NCBI RefSeq assembly: GCF_017744435.1
Contig: NZ_JAGIBG010000005.1
Coordinates: 1 to 64,000, forward strand
Reading direction: 5' to 3'
Length of the DNA: 64,000 nt
DNA from: Pseudomonas sp.
Lineage (GTDB): Bacteria; Pseudomonadota; Gammaproteobacteria; Pseudomonadales; Pseudomonadaceae
Shown here: piece after piece, positions 18,212 to 27,012 of the stretch
Numbering within the stretch: position 1 is the stretch's first letter
How the letters are laid out: the number at the start of each line of letters is the position of its first letter
Notes under the pieces: generated by a model
Told to the model about the DNA's origin: nothing
Seen by the model: the letters and a program-made list of their open reading frames with translations, nothing else
Databases searched by the model: none
Program-made: the position numbers and the translations under genes

Positions 18212-18757
18212 GTGAAAAATGCCGAAACCCCAGTGTTCAAACTGGTGTTGTTCGGGGCTGAAAGCAGCCTGGGCAATGCCCTGATGATCGAACTGCTGGC
18301 GCGCCAGCATGAAGTCATTGCGGTGGTCGACGACCTCAACCGCCATGCGCCTCGCCCTGGCCTGCATTTCAAGATAGGCGGGCTGGACGATGCCGACCAG
18401 GCGGAACAGGGTGCGGCAGGGGGCTCGGCGGTGATTGCCCTGCTGGCACCGGGTGATCTGCCGGCGCAAGCGCGGGCGAGCGGAGCGCTGGTGGCCGGGC
18501 TGGCCCGCACGACTATACGCCGGCTGTTGCTGGTAGGCGATTTTGATGTGCTGGATGCGCCCGGGATGTACAGCGAAGAACAGCGTGAAGCGGTGAATGA
18601 AGTGGTCGATAGGCTGCAGCGCAGCTCGTTGCGCTGGACCCTGATCAACATGCCGCCAACACTGCCAGAGGTTGGGTCGGCACGGGTGGCGGCGGGGATG
18701 ATTGATATGCTGGAGCTGGACTTGCACCAGGGCGAACATCTGAACTTTGTGGTCTAG
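18212..18757 (+). CDS. NAD(P)-binding Rossmann protein (NmrA/SDR-like)
   Basis: 181 residues from a GTG at 18212 with AAAGGGAG before it. It has a Rossmann start (KLVLFGAESSLGNALMIELL) and a later strand RRLLLVGDFDVLDAPG, as in short NAD(P)-binding proteins of the YwnB/NmrA type. No catalytic Tyr-X3-Lys is evident. Function unknown; divergent from the small dioxygenase-like gene, which may hint at a joint role, but this is weak. Confidence 0.75.
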   Translation: MKNAETPVFKLVLFGAESSLGNALMIELLARQHEVIAVVDDLNRHAPRPGLHFKIGGLDDADQAEQGAAGGSAVIALLAPGDLPAQARASGALVAGLARTTIRRLLLVGDFDVLDAPGMYSEEQREAVNEVVDRLQRSSLRWTLINMPPTLPEVGSARVAAGMIDMLELDLHQGEHLNFVV

Positions 18758-18881
18758 ATTGCCGGGGCTGCTGCGCAGCCCTTTCGCGACGCAAGGCCGC
18801 TCCCACATCGGTCGGCGTACGCAGGTCTTTTGTGGGAGCGGCCTTGTGTCGCGAAAGGGCCGCAAAGCGGCCCCGGGGATG
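18758..18881. repeat. BIME: inverted REP pair
   Basis: Two inverted copies of the unit CTTTCGCGACGCAAGGCCGCTCCCAC / GTGGGAGCGGCCTTGTGTCGCGAAAGG, bracketed by the short hairpins GGGGCTGC...GCAGCC and GGGCCGC...GCGGCCC. It fills the gap between the convergent Rossmann and LysR genes and probably ends both transcripts. Confidence 0.8.
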
Positions 18882-19781
18882 TCACAGGCTGCGCTCTTGC
18901 TCCAGCCAATCCACAAACCGCTCGATCAACACCCCACGCCGCTTGCGCGGCGGCAGCACCGCGTAATACCCCCTTGCCGAGCGCAAGCTGCCCTCCAGCG
19001 GCCTGCACAGCAACCCTTGCTCCACCAGGCCATCCACCAGATGCCCCCAGCCAATCGCCACGCCCTGGCCGGCAATGGCCGCCTGGATCAGCAGGGTGTA
19101 GTTGTCGAAACGCAGCTGCCCCGCCGGCGGCGCAGCGGCCACACCAAACCCGCGAAACACCCCCGCCCAGTCAAACCAGCGGCTAGCCTGCTCACCGCGC
19201 AAATGAAGCAACGGCAATCGTTGCAAAGCCTCGGCCGACAAGGGTTTGCCATGAATCAGTCGCGGACTGCAAACCGGGAAAACCTCCTCGTCGAACAGCC
19301 AGCGGCTCTCGCCCTGATGGAAGCGTCCGTCGCCAAACAGCACCGCCACATCGATATCCGGGCGCAGCATCCCCTGGCTGCGCTCACCGGTCACCAGGCT
19401 TACATCGACCTGTGGATAAGCCTCGTGAAAGCGCTGCAGCCGTGGCATCAGCCAGAACGCCGCGAAGGCAAAGTCAGTAGCCACCTGCAGTACTTCACGC
19501 TGGCCACGGCCACTGGCCTGGGCAATGCCGTCATCCATGGCCTGCAGACCTTGGTGCACCTGCTCGAACAGCAGCTGGCCCGCCTCGGTCAGCCCGATGC
19601 CACGGTAGATCCGGTCGAACAGGCGGGTGCCCAGTTGCGCCTCCAGGCGCTTCACCTGCTGGCTCACCGCAGGCTGAGTGGTGCCCAGCTCCAATGCCGC
19701 TGCGGTAAAGCCACGCAAGCGGGCCGCAGCCTCGAATACGCGCAACGCATCCAGCGACAACTCGGCAAGGTGGTCAAACAT
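18882..19781 (-). CDS. LysR regulator of choline sulfate utilisation
   Basis: 299 residues from the ATG at 19781 (MFDHLAELSLDALRVFEA). The HTH is in AALELGTTQPAVSQQVKRLE; the GcvA-like effector domain follows. It is divergent from betC, a conserved arrangement for the choline-sulfate utilisation regulators, so control of betC and the adjacent binding protein is inferred. An in-frame ATG at 19835 would extend it by 18 residues but lacks a good ribosome site. Confidence 0.87.
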   Translation of the reverse strand: MFDHLAELSLDALRVFEAAARLRGFTAAALELGTTQPAVSQQVKRLEAQLGTRLFDRIYRGIGLTEAGQLLFEQVHQGLQAMDDGIAQASGRGQREVLQVATDFAFAAFWLMPRLQRFHEAYPQVDVSLVTGERSQGMLRPDIDVAVLFGDGRFHQGESRWLFDEEVFPVCSPRLIHGKPLSAEALQRLPLLHLRGEQASRWFDWAGVFRGFGVAAAPPAGQLRFDNYTLLIQAAIAGQGVAIGWGHLVDGLVEQGLLCRPLEGSLRSARGYYAVLPPRKRRGVLIERFVDWLEQERSL

Positions 19782-19889
19782 AAGCTCAGCTAATCCCAGA
19801 CATTGCCCGCGATGGGCTTTACCCATGTTATCCACAGTCGCATCTTGGTAGGCAAGCAGTTCGCATAACCCTCAACGATGGAAGCCACC

Positions 19890-21407
19890 ATGACGCGCCC
19901 GAATATCCTGTTCATCATGGCCGACCAGATGGCCGCGCCCTTGCTGCCAATCCATGGTCCTTCGCCTATCCAGATGCCCCACCTGAGCCGCCTCGCCGAG
20001 CAGGCGGTGGTGTTCGATTCGGCCTACTGCAACAGCCCACTGTGTGCACCGTCACGCTTCACCCTGGTCAGCGGCCAGCTGCCAAGCCGTATCGGCGCCT
20101 ACGACAACGCAGCCGATTTCCCCGCCGACGTGCCGACTTATGCACACTACTTGCGCCGCCTGGGTTACCGCACCGCACTGTCGGGCAAGATGCATTTCTG
20201 CGGCCCGGACCAGTTGCACGGCTACGAGGAGCGCCTGACCAGCGACATCTACCCCGCTGACTACGGTTGGGCGGTGAACTGGGATGAGCCAGACGTGCGC
20301 CCGAGCTGGTACCACAACATGTCCTCGGTGCTGCAGGCCGGGCCCTGCGTACGCACCAACCAGCTGGACTTCGACGAGGAGGTCGTGTTCAAGGCGCGCC
20401 AGTACCTCTACGACCACGTGCGCGAAAACGATGGCCGGCCGTTCTGCCTGACCGTGTCCATGACTCACCCGCACGACCCGTACACCATCCCCAAACGCTA
20501 CTGGGATCGCTACGAGGCTGTGGATATCCCCATGCCCCGTACCGAGTTCAGCCAGGCAGAACTCGACCCCCACTCGCAACGCCTGCTCAAGGTCTATGAC
20601 CTGTGGAACAAGCCGCTGCCTGTGGACAAGATCCGCGACGCCCGCCGCGCCTACTTCGGCGCCTGCAGCTACATCGACGACAACATCGGCCAGTTGCTGC
20701 AGACCCTGGAGGAATGCAACCTGGCCGACGACACCCTGATCGTGTTCTCCGGCGACCACGGCGACATGCTGGGCGAGCGTGGCCTCTGGTACAAGATGCA
20801 CTGGTTCGAGATGTCGGCACGCGTCCCGCTGCTGGTTCACGCCCCCAAACGCTTTGCACCGAGCAGGGTGGCTGCCTCGGTGTCGACCTGCGACCTGCTG
20901 CCGACCCTGGTCGAACTGGCCGGTGGCGCTGTGGATAACCATCTGCACCTGGACGGCCGCTCACTGCTCGGCCACCTGCAAGGGCAGGGCGGCCACGACG
21001 AGGTGATCGGCGAATACATGGCCGAAGGCACCGTCGGCCCGCTGATGATGATTCGCCGTGGGCCGTACAAGTTCGTGTACAGCGAAGACGACCCTTGCCT
21101 ACTCTATGACCTGAGCCGCGACCCGCACGAGCGGGAGAATCTCACCGGCAGCCCGGACCACCAGGCGCTGCTGCAGGCATTTGTCGATGAAGCACAGCAG
21201 CGTTGGGATATTCCCGGCCTGCGCCAGCAAGTGCTGGCCAGCCAGCGCCGCCGCCGCCTGGTGGCCGAGGCGCTGGCCATCGGCAAGCTGAAAAGCTGGG
21301 ACCACCAACCGCTGGTGGACGCCAGCCAACAGTACATGCGCAACCACATCGATCTCGACGACCTCGAGCGCAAGGCACGTTATCCACAGCCCGCCCCCAT
21401 GGATTGA
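19890..21407 (+). CDS. betC: Choline-sulfatase
   Basis: 505 residues from the ATG at 19890, which has TGGAAG six bases upstream; the in-frame ATG at 19878 has none. A type I sulfatase: Cys52 in the motif CAPSR is the residue converted to formylglycine. Metal-binding Asp residues lie in IMADQ at the N-terminus and in SGDHGDMLGERG. It hydrolyses choline-O-sulfate to choline and sulfate in the cytosol, feeding osmoprotection and carbon or sulfur supply. It heads an operon with the choline-binding protein 14 bp downstream. Confidence 0.94.
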   Translation: MTRPNILFIMADQMAAPLLPIHGPSPIQMPHLSRLAEQAVVFDSAYCNSPLCAPSRFTLVSGQLPSRIGAYDNAADFPADVPTYAHYLRRLGYRTALSGKMHFCGPDQLHGYEERLTSDIYPADYGWAVNWDEPDVRPSWYHNMSSVLQAGPCVRTNQLDFDEEVVFKARQYLYDHVRENDGRPFCLTVSMTHPHDPYTIPKRYWDRYEAVDIPMPRTEFSQAELDPHSQRLLKVYDLWNKPLPVDKIRDARRAYFGACSYIDDNIGQLLQTLEECNLADDTLIVFSGDHGDMLGERGLWYKMHWFEMSARVPLLVHAPKRFAPSRVAASVSTCDLLPTLVELAGGAVDNHLHLDGRSLLGHLQGQGGHDEVIGEYMAEGTVGPLMMIRRGPYKFVYSEDDPCLLYDLSRDPHERENLTGSPDHQALLQAFVDEAQQRWDIPGLRQQVLASQRRRRLVAEALAIGKLKSWDHQPLVDASQQYMRNHIDLDDLERKARYPQPAPMD

Positions 21408-21421
21408 GAAGAGAGGCCGCC

Positions 21422-22357
21422 ATGCACAAATTCTCCACCGTCGTATTCGCCCTGGCTCTGCCTCTGGGTCTGGCCACCGCCACGGCCCACGCCGCCGACG
21501 GCGACGCACAATGCAGCACCGTGAAGATGGCCGACCCCGGCTGGAGCGACATCGCCTCGACCAACGCCGTCGCCCGGCTGCTGCTGGAAAGCCTGGGCTA
21601 CCAGGTGAAGATCGACAGCCTGGCGGTACCGATCATCTACGGCGGCCTCAAGGATGGCCGGGTCGATGCCTTCCTCGGCAACTGGATGCCAGCGCAGCAG
21701 GGCTTCCATGACAAGTTCATCGCCAATGGCGATGTGCAGCAGCTGTCGCGCAACCTGGAAGGCACCGAGTTCACCCTGGCGGTACCGGATTACGTATGGA
21801 ATGCCGGGGTGAAGGATTTTGCCGACCTGCAGAAGCACGCTGACCAGTTCGACAAGAAGCTGTACGGCATCGGCTCCGGTGCGCCAGCGAACCTGTCGCT
21901 GAAGGAAATCATCGACAAGAACGAGTTCAACCTGGGCCAGTGGAAGCTGGTGGAGTCCAGCGAGCAGGCGATGCTGACGCAGGTGGACAGGGCGGTGAAG
22001 AAACAGCAGTTCATCACCTTCCTCGGCTGGACGCCGCACCCGATGAACGTGAAGCTGAAGATGCACTACCTGACGGGCGGGGAGCAGTGGTTCGGCAGCA
22101 AGGGCGAGGTGTACACGCTGACCCGCAAGGGTTATCCACAAGCCTGCCCAAATGCAGCGAAGCTGCTGGGTAACCTGAGTTTCACCCTGGACATGGAAAA
22201 CACCATCATGGCCGAGGTTGTGGACAAGAAGATCAGCTTCGATGAGGCGGCCAAGGCTTGGGTGAAGCAGCACCCCGAGAGGCTGGAAGGGTGGTTGGCG
22301 GGGGTAACCACCAAGGCTGATGGCGAAGCCCTGGAGGCCGTCAAAGCCAGGCTCTGA
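21422..22357 (+). CDS. choX: Choline ABC transporter substrate-binding protein
   Basis: 311 residues. Sec signal peptide cleaved after ATAHAA, then an OpuAC/ChoX-type binding domain: MADPGWSDIASTNAVARLLLE, GNWMPAQ and LGWTPHPMN contain the aromatic residues expected for a quaternary-amine cage. It delivers choline (possibly choline sulfate) to an inner-membrane ABC transporter. The permease and ATPase genes are not adjacent, so it must use a transporter encoded elsewhere. Co-transcribed with betC. Confidence 0.88.
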   Translation: MHKFSTVVFALALPLGLATATAHAADGDAQCSTVKMADPGWSDIASTNAVARLLLESLGYQVKIDSLAVPIIYGGLKDGRVDAFLGNWMPAQQGFHDKFIANGDVQQLSRNLEGTEFTLAVPDYVWNAGVKDFADLQKHADQFDKKLYGIGSGAPANLSLKEIIDKNEFNLGQWKLVESSEQAMLTQVDRAVKKQQFITFLGWTPHPMNVKLKMHYLTGGEQWFGSKGEVYTLTRKGYPQACPNAAKLLGNLSFTLDMENTIMAEVVDKKISFDEAAKAWVKQHPERLEGWLAGVTTKADGEALEAVKARL

Positions 22358-22377
22358 TTACCGAGCCTGTGTATATC

Positions 22378-22471
22378 TCCTGTGGGAGCGGGCTTGCCCC
22401 GCGAAGAAGGCAACGCGGTGCATGGCACCGGCTTCGCCGGTGTTCGCGGGGCAAGCCCGCTCCCACAGAGG
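22378..22471. repeat. BIME: inverted REP pair
   Basis: Inverted repeats CTGTGGGAGCGGGCTTGCCCCGCGAA and TTCGCGGGGCAAGCCCGCTCCCACAG flanking ACGCGGTGCATGGCACCGGC...CCGGTG. It occupies the gap between convergent choX and aroE. Confidence 0.85.
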
Positions 22472-22493
22472 TATCGTGCAATCCTGGAAGAGA

Positions 22494-23318
22494 TCAGCCC
22501 CGAGCGAGTTGCCGGCGCAGCTCAGCAAGAACCGGCGCCGTATCCGGCCGCACCCCGCGCCAGATGAAGAAGGCTTCAGCCGCCTGCTCAGCCAGCATCC
22601 CCAAGCCATCCAGCACCTTGGCCGCACCCAGCTTCTCAGCCCACTGGCAGAACGGCGTCGGCTCCTTGCCATACATCATGTCGTAGCACACCGTGCGCCC
22701 TGCCTCGACCAGGCTGTCGGCAATCGGCGGCAACTCACCCGCCAGGCTCGCCGAGGTGGCGTTGATGATCACGTCCACCGGCTCCTGCAACCAGGCAAAC
22801 CCGCTGGCCACCACCGGCCCCAGTTCATCGAACTCCCGCGCCAGCTGCTCGGCCTTCTCCACCGTACGGTTGGCAATCACCAGCGACTGCGGCTGGTGCG
22901 CCAGGATCGGCTCCAGTACGCCGCGCACGGCGCCACCGGCCCCGAGGATGAGAATGCGCTTGCCGGCCAGTTCAACCCCGGCGTTCACCGTCAGGTCGCG
23001 CACCAGGCCAGCGCCGTCGGTGTTGTCGCCCTGCAGCGTGCCGTCCGCCAGCTTGCTCAGCGTGTTCACCGCACCCGCGCGCCGGGCACGCGGGGTGAGG
23101 CTGTCGCACAGGCGATAGGCCTCTTCCTTGAACGGTACGGTGACGTTGCCGCCGCTGCCTTGCTTGAAGAAGCCGCGCGCGCAATCGCTGAACTCGTCCA
23201 GCGGTGCCAGCAGCGTGGCGTATTCCAGGTCCTGACCGGTCTGTTCGGCGAACAGGCGGTGAATCAGCGGCGACTTGCTATGGCCGATGGGGTTACCGAA
23301 AACAACGTACTGGTCCAT
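22494..23318 (-). CDS. aroE: Shikimate dehydrogenase
   Basis: 274 residues from the ATG at 23318 (AAGGAA six bases before). It reduces 3-dehydroshikimate with NADPH. Motifs: [11 protein letters not shown] for shikimate binding, catalytic Lys in [21 protein letters not shown], the NADPH loop [11 protein letters not shown] and NRTVEKA. It follows hemF by 25 bp on the same strand and is probably co-transcribed with it, a usual pseudomonad arrangement. Confidence 0.97.
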   Translation of the reverse strand: MDQYVVFGNPIGHSKSPLIHRLFAEQTGQDLEYATLLAPLDEFSDCARGFFKQGSGGNVTVPFKEEAYRLCDSLTPRARRAGAVNTLSKLADGTLQGDNTDGAGLVRDLTVNAGVELAGKRILILGAGGAVRGVLEPILAHQPQSLVIANRTVEKAEQLAREFDELGPVVASGFAWLQEPVDVIINATSASLAGELPPIADSLVEAGRTVCYDMMYGKEPTPFCQWAEKLGAAKVLDGLGMLAEQAAEAFFIWRGVRPDTAPVLAELRRQLARG

Positions 23319-23343
23319 GGCGATTCCTTGTTTATCCACAGGC

Positions 23344-24333
<990 letters not shown>

Positions 24334-24390
24334 TCAAGCAAAGGCGTCCGATAGAAGGCCTTTTCCCGATCCCGACAAGAGGAGTGCGAG

Positions 24391-25368
24391 ATGGCCAAGC
24401 GTATCCAGTTCAGCCAGCACGGCGGCCCGGAAGTGCTGCAGCTTGTGGAATTCGACCCCGCCCCACCCGGGCCGCAGCAGGTACGTGTGCGCAACCATGC
24501 GATCGGCCTGAACTTCATCGACACGTACTTCCGCAGCGGGCTGTACGCACCGCCATCCTTGCCCTCTGGCCTGGGTACCGAGGCGGCGGGCGTGGTCGAG
24601 GCGGTGGGCGAGGGCGTGACCCGGCTGAAGATCGGTGACCGCGTGGCCCATGCCGGCGGCCCCCTGGGCGCCTACAGCGAGGTGCATACGCTGCCGGAGG
24701 CCAACCTGGTCAAGCTGCCTGACAACATCAGCTTCGAGCAGGCGGCAGCGGTGATGCTCAAGGGGCTGACCGTGCAATACCTGCTGAAGCAGACCTATGA
24801 GGTGAAACCGGGCGACGTGATCCTGTTCCACGCCGCAGCAGGTGGCGTCGGTTCGCTGGCCTGCCAGTGGGCCAAGGCCCTGGGCGCCAAGCTGATCGGT
24901 ACCGTCAGCTCCGCCGAAAAGGCCGAGCGGGCCAAGGCGCTGGGGGCGTGGGCGACCATCGACTACAGCCGCGAAGACGTGGCCAAGCGGGTGCTGGAGC
25001 TGACCGATGGCAAGAAGTGCCCGGTGGTGTATGACGGCGTCGGTGCCGACACCTGGCTGACCTCGCTGGACTGCCTGCAGCCGCGCGGGTTGATGGTGAG
25101 CTTCGGCAATGCCTCGGGGGCGGTGAGCGGGGTGAACCTGGGGATCCTGTCGCAGAAGGGCTCGCTGTATGTGACCCGACCGACCCTGGCGACCTATGCC
25201 AACAATGCCGAGAACACCCAGGCCATGGCGGATGACCTGTTTGCGATGATTGGCAGTGGGAAGCTGGTTGTGGATATCCAGCAGCGGTATCCGTTGAGCG
25301 AGGCGGCGAAGGCCCAAGCGGAGCTGTCGGCGCGCAGGACTGTGGGATCGACTGTACTAATCCCCTGA
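24391..25368 (+). CDS. qor: NADPH:quinone oxidoreductase (zeta-crystallin type)
   Basis: 325 residues. Medium-chain dehydrogenase without the structural or catalytic zinc cysteines. N-terminal GroES-like domain (FDPAPPGPQQVRVRNHAIGLNFIDTYFRSGLY begins the conserved part) and Rossmann domain with the NADPH loop AAAGGVGSLACQWAK. It performs one-electron reduction of quinones. AGAGGAG precedes the ATG. Divergent from hemF, as in other Pseudomonas genomes. Confidence 0.95.
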   Translation: MAKRIQFSQHGGPEVLQLVEFDPAPPGPQQVRVRNHAIGLNFIDTYFRSGLYAPPSLPSGLGTEAAGVVEAVGEGVTRLKIGDRVAHAGGPLGAYSEVHTLPEANLVKLPDNISFEQAAAVMLKGLTVQYLLKQTYEVKPGDVILFHAAAGGVGSLACQWAKALGAKLIGTVSSAEKAERAKALGAWATIDYSREDVAKRVLELTDGKKCPVVYDGVGADTWLTSLDCLQPRGLMVSFGNASGAVSGVNLGILSQKGSLYVTRPTLATYANNAENTQAMADDLFAMIGSGKLVVDIQQRYPLSEAAKAQAELSARRTVGSTVLIP

Positions 25369-25382
25369 GCCACACACGTTCC

Positions 25383-25495
25383 CTGTGGGAGCGGGCATGC
25401 CCGCGAAGCAGCCACCGCGGTGGATGGCGCCGGCTTTGCCGGTGTTCGCGGCGGTTCGACGCCTCGACGCGCCCGCTCCCACAGGTACTGCGTCG
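25383..25495. repeat. BIME with an altered right arm
   Basis: The left arm CTGTGGGAGCGGGCATGCCCGCGAA is canonical. The right arm reads TTCGCGG-CGGTTCGACGCCTCGACG-CGCCCGCTCCCACAGG: about 18 extra bases, themselves nearly palindromic, interrupt the expected sequence. It lies between convergent qor and the DUF6124 gene. Confidence 0.8.
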
Positions 25496-25510
25496 GCTCT
25501 GAAAGCTGCG

Positions 25511-25828
25511 CTATGCCTGTGAGGATCGGTTCGTCGGTGGCGGGGTCGACTCGATCCCATCGAGTATTGCCTCAACCACTCCCTCTGCCATTTCAATCGC
25601 ATGCAGGTTCGACCAGAACATGCCGCGGCCTTCTTCGCGCATGTAATCCAGGGCTTTGTAGCCGGTTTCGTAGGCGCTGCGCAGGTACAGGGCTACGTGG
25701 ACCAGAGCGTCCTCGGCGGAAATGTTCGGGTTGACGGTGAACAGCGGGTCATGGCCGGCGTCGCAGCGGCCGAAGGAGCGAGTAGAGGTGCAGGGAAGGG
25801 GTGGATCGGGGACGATTTTCTTGATCAT
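25511..25828 (-). CDS. DUF6124 (formerly DUF3077-like) family protein
   Basis: 105 residues. Recognisable by PLFTVNPNISAEDALVHVALYLRSAYETG, an alpha-helical segment typical of a Pseudomonas-restricted family of unknown function. AGGTGA lies six bases before the ATG. There is no signal peptide or membrane segment. It is monocistronic, preceded by an unusually long (~200-300 bp) structured leader that shares a repeat with the next gene upstream (see 26025-26140). Confidence 0.8.
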   Translation of the reverse strand: MIKKIVPDPPLPCTSTRSFGRCDAGHDPLFTVNPNISAEDALVHVALYLRSAYETGYKALDYMREEGRGMFWSNLHAIEMAEGVVEAILDGIESTPPPTNRSSQA

Positions 25829-26293
25829 AGGGATTCACCTGTTAAAGGCTGGCCCTCAATTCGTTACCACACGACTTGGGAGGCAGCTGTACGCAGGGTG
25901 GTAAACCGGACGAATCCCAAACCCGGCAGGCTCGAAAGCCTCCCGCGCACAGCCGCCATTGGCTGCCATTCAGAATTCGTACTCCGGGTTACCACACCCG
26001 ATCGCCAAGTTGTTCGGCGACGGATGAAGCCTAGAGGCAGAGATTCCCACTGAGAAGGTGATGGCAGGGGACGCGGGTCGTAGGATATTTCCCAAACCGC
26101 AAGCTGGACAGTCATTCCGACAAATTCAGAAAAACCTGACTTCAGCGAAAGCGGAATGTGGCAGGGAAGCCACCAGCTTGACCGCGCGGGTTCGGAAGCG
26201 TAGCCTTTCTTCGTGAGGTTGTACTGGTGCGCCGGTTGAGTTTCAAGTTATCCGGGCGAGTGCATCCTTACCTTTTGGCCGCTTAAGCGGCCT
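25829..26293. other. Long non-coding leader region with structured repeats
   Basis: 465 bp without a credible gene. On the leftward strand it would be the 5' leader of the DUF6124 gene. It holds GTTACCACAC twice (25863-25872, 25988-25997) with a near-inverted GTGGTAAACC (25898-25907), a hairpin CGCC-N9-GGCG (about 26003-26019), and the repeat copy at 26025-26140. The right end (26150-26293) is unlike the rest and finishes in a rightward-facing terminator. Short open frames here show no coding features. Confidence 0.6.
26025..26140 (-). repeat. Leader repeat, copy 1
   Basis: Shares with 26765-26880 an ordered set of blocks on the plus strand: CTAGAGGCAG, then GAAGGTGATG, GGAC, GTAGGA, TTTCCCAA, CAAG and CAGAAA. 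In both copies a short GC-rich hairpin lies on the gene-proximal side. Orientation is leftward, about 200 bp upstream of the DUF6124 start codon. Confidence 0.7.
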
Positions 26294-26302
26294 TTATTTT
26301 TT
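26277..26302 (+). terminator. Rho-independent terminator facing right, no gene upstream
   Basis: The perfect palindrome GGCCGCTTAAGCGGCC (26277-26292) followed by TTTATTTTTT. Read rightward it is a textbook terminator, but no rightward gene precedes it for over 900 bp. On the leftward strand it follows the stop codon of the 147-residue gene but lacks a T-tract. Confidence 0.7.
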
Positions 26303-26737
26303 GGGCTTGTTCCTGTCCCCTTTAGGGATGATGGAATAGAGCTCTGCTTTGGGTTTGCGTGCCGTCAGTTCAAAGATCGCTTCATCAAAGATCTCATTGC
26401 CATAGCCATCATCACGGCCAATTGTGCTGCGAAGAGCGGTCATGCGCGTTGCGCTTTTCCAGATTGATGTCGTCGCCAGTGCTGCCTTGATTTGCACAAC
26501 CATGTCATCAATGGTGTATCCATCTCGAATCACCCGGCTTCTGTAGGCATGGCTGCCGATGAATACGATGCCCGGATCCTCAAGCAGCGGTAATGCCTGC
26601 GCTTCTTTCTGCCTGTTGATCGCTTCAAATTGATCTGCGGTAAACCTGCCTATCTCCACCGCTCTAACTCGGTTGTTGGACGCAAGCTGCTGCAGATTCG
26701 CCCTTATCAGATATTCGGCATTTTCGAATAGCGGCAT
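26294..26737 (-). CDS. Hypothetical protein, possibly acquired
   Basis: 147 residues from the ATG at 26737 (MPLFENAEYLIRANLQQLA). I do not recognise the family. It is soluble, mixed alpha/beta, without signal peptide or membrane helix; a segment VIRDGYTIDDMVVQIKAAL is helical and the C-terminus is strongly basic (KGDRNKPKK). Its GC content and codon use are clearly lower than the neighbours, which suggests transfer. GGGAG lies ~12 bases before the ATG, inside a hairpin. It is preceded by leader repeat copy 2. The real coding start could be later, but upstream frame is repeat, not protein. Confidence 0.65.
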   Translation of the reverse strand: MPLFENAEYLIRANLQQLASNNRVRAVEIGRFTADQFEAINRQKEAQALPLLEDPGIVFIGSHAYRSRVIRDGYTIDDMVVQIKAALATTSIWKSATRMTALRSTIGRDDGYGNEIFDEAIFELTARKPKAELYSIIPKGDRNKPKK

Positions 26738-26764
26738 TGTTTCGGATGCTCCCGCCGAGTTGCG

Positions 26765-26880
26765 ACGGGAGCAAGCTAGAGGCAGGGGTTCCGGCAGGGA
26801 AGGTGATGACTTAGGACAGAGACAGTAGGAAGTTTCCCAATTGGCAAGACCGGGCAAATCAGAAATACGTCTGACGATTG
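26765..26880 (-). repeat. Leader repeat, copy 2
   Basis: Second copy of the block set seen at 26025-26140, 740 bp away in the same orientation, ending ~28 bp upstream of the start codon of the 147-residue gene. On the gene side it is followed by the hairpin CTCCCG-TCGCAACTCGG-CGGGAG (about 26744-26770), which contains the putative ribosome site. Confidence 0.7.
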
Positions 26881-27004
26881 ATGGGGCCGCTTTGCGGCCC
26901 TTTCGCGACACAAGGCCGCTCCTACAGGCATAGCGCCAGGGCTGAGAGCTGCGCTGTTCTTGTAGGAGCGGCCTTGTGTCGCGAAACGAGGGCGAAGCCC
27001 TCGC
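26881..27004. repeat. BIME: inverted REP pair
   Basis: Inverted units CTTTCGCGACACAAGGCCGCTCCTAC and GTAGGAGCGGCCTTGTGTCGCGAAA around a ~45-base spacer, with short flanking hairpins GGGGCCGC...GCGGCCC and GAGGGC...GCCCTC. Downstream of tsaC and upstream of the leader repeat. Confidence 0.8.
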
Positions 27005-27012
27005 CAGCGGTA

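Noticed and set aside
22378..22471. REP/BIME inverted repeats considered as CRISPR or IS ends
   Set aside because: They are dispersed single or paired palindromes at gene ends, without regular spacers, cas genes or a transposase.
25864..26115. A leftward 83-codon frame beginning in the leader repeat (TVQLAVWEISYDP...)
   Set aside because: It resembles a similar reading of the second repeat copy, but the two readings differ by insertions and stop contexts, and the conservation pattern is in DNA blocks rather than codons. Treated as part of the leader.
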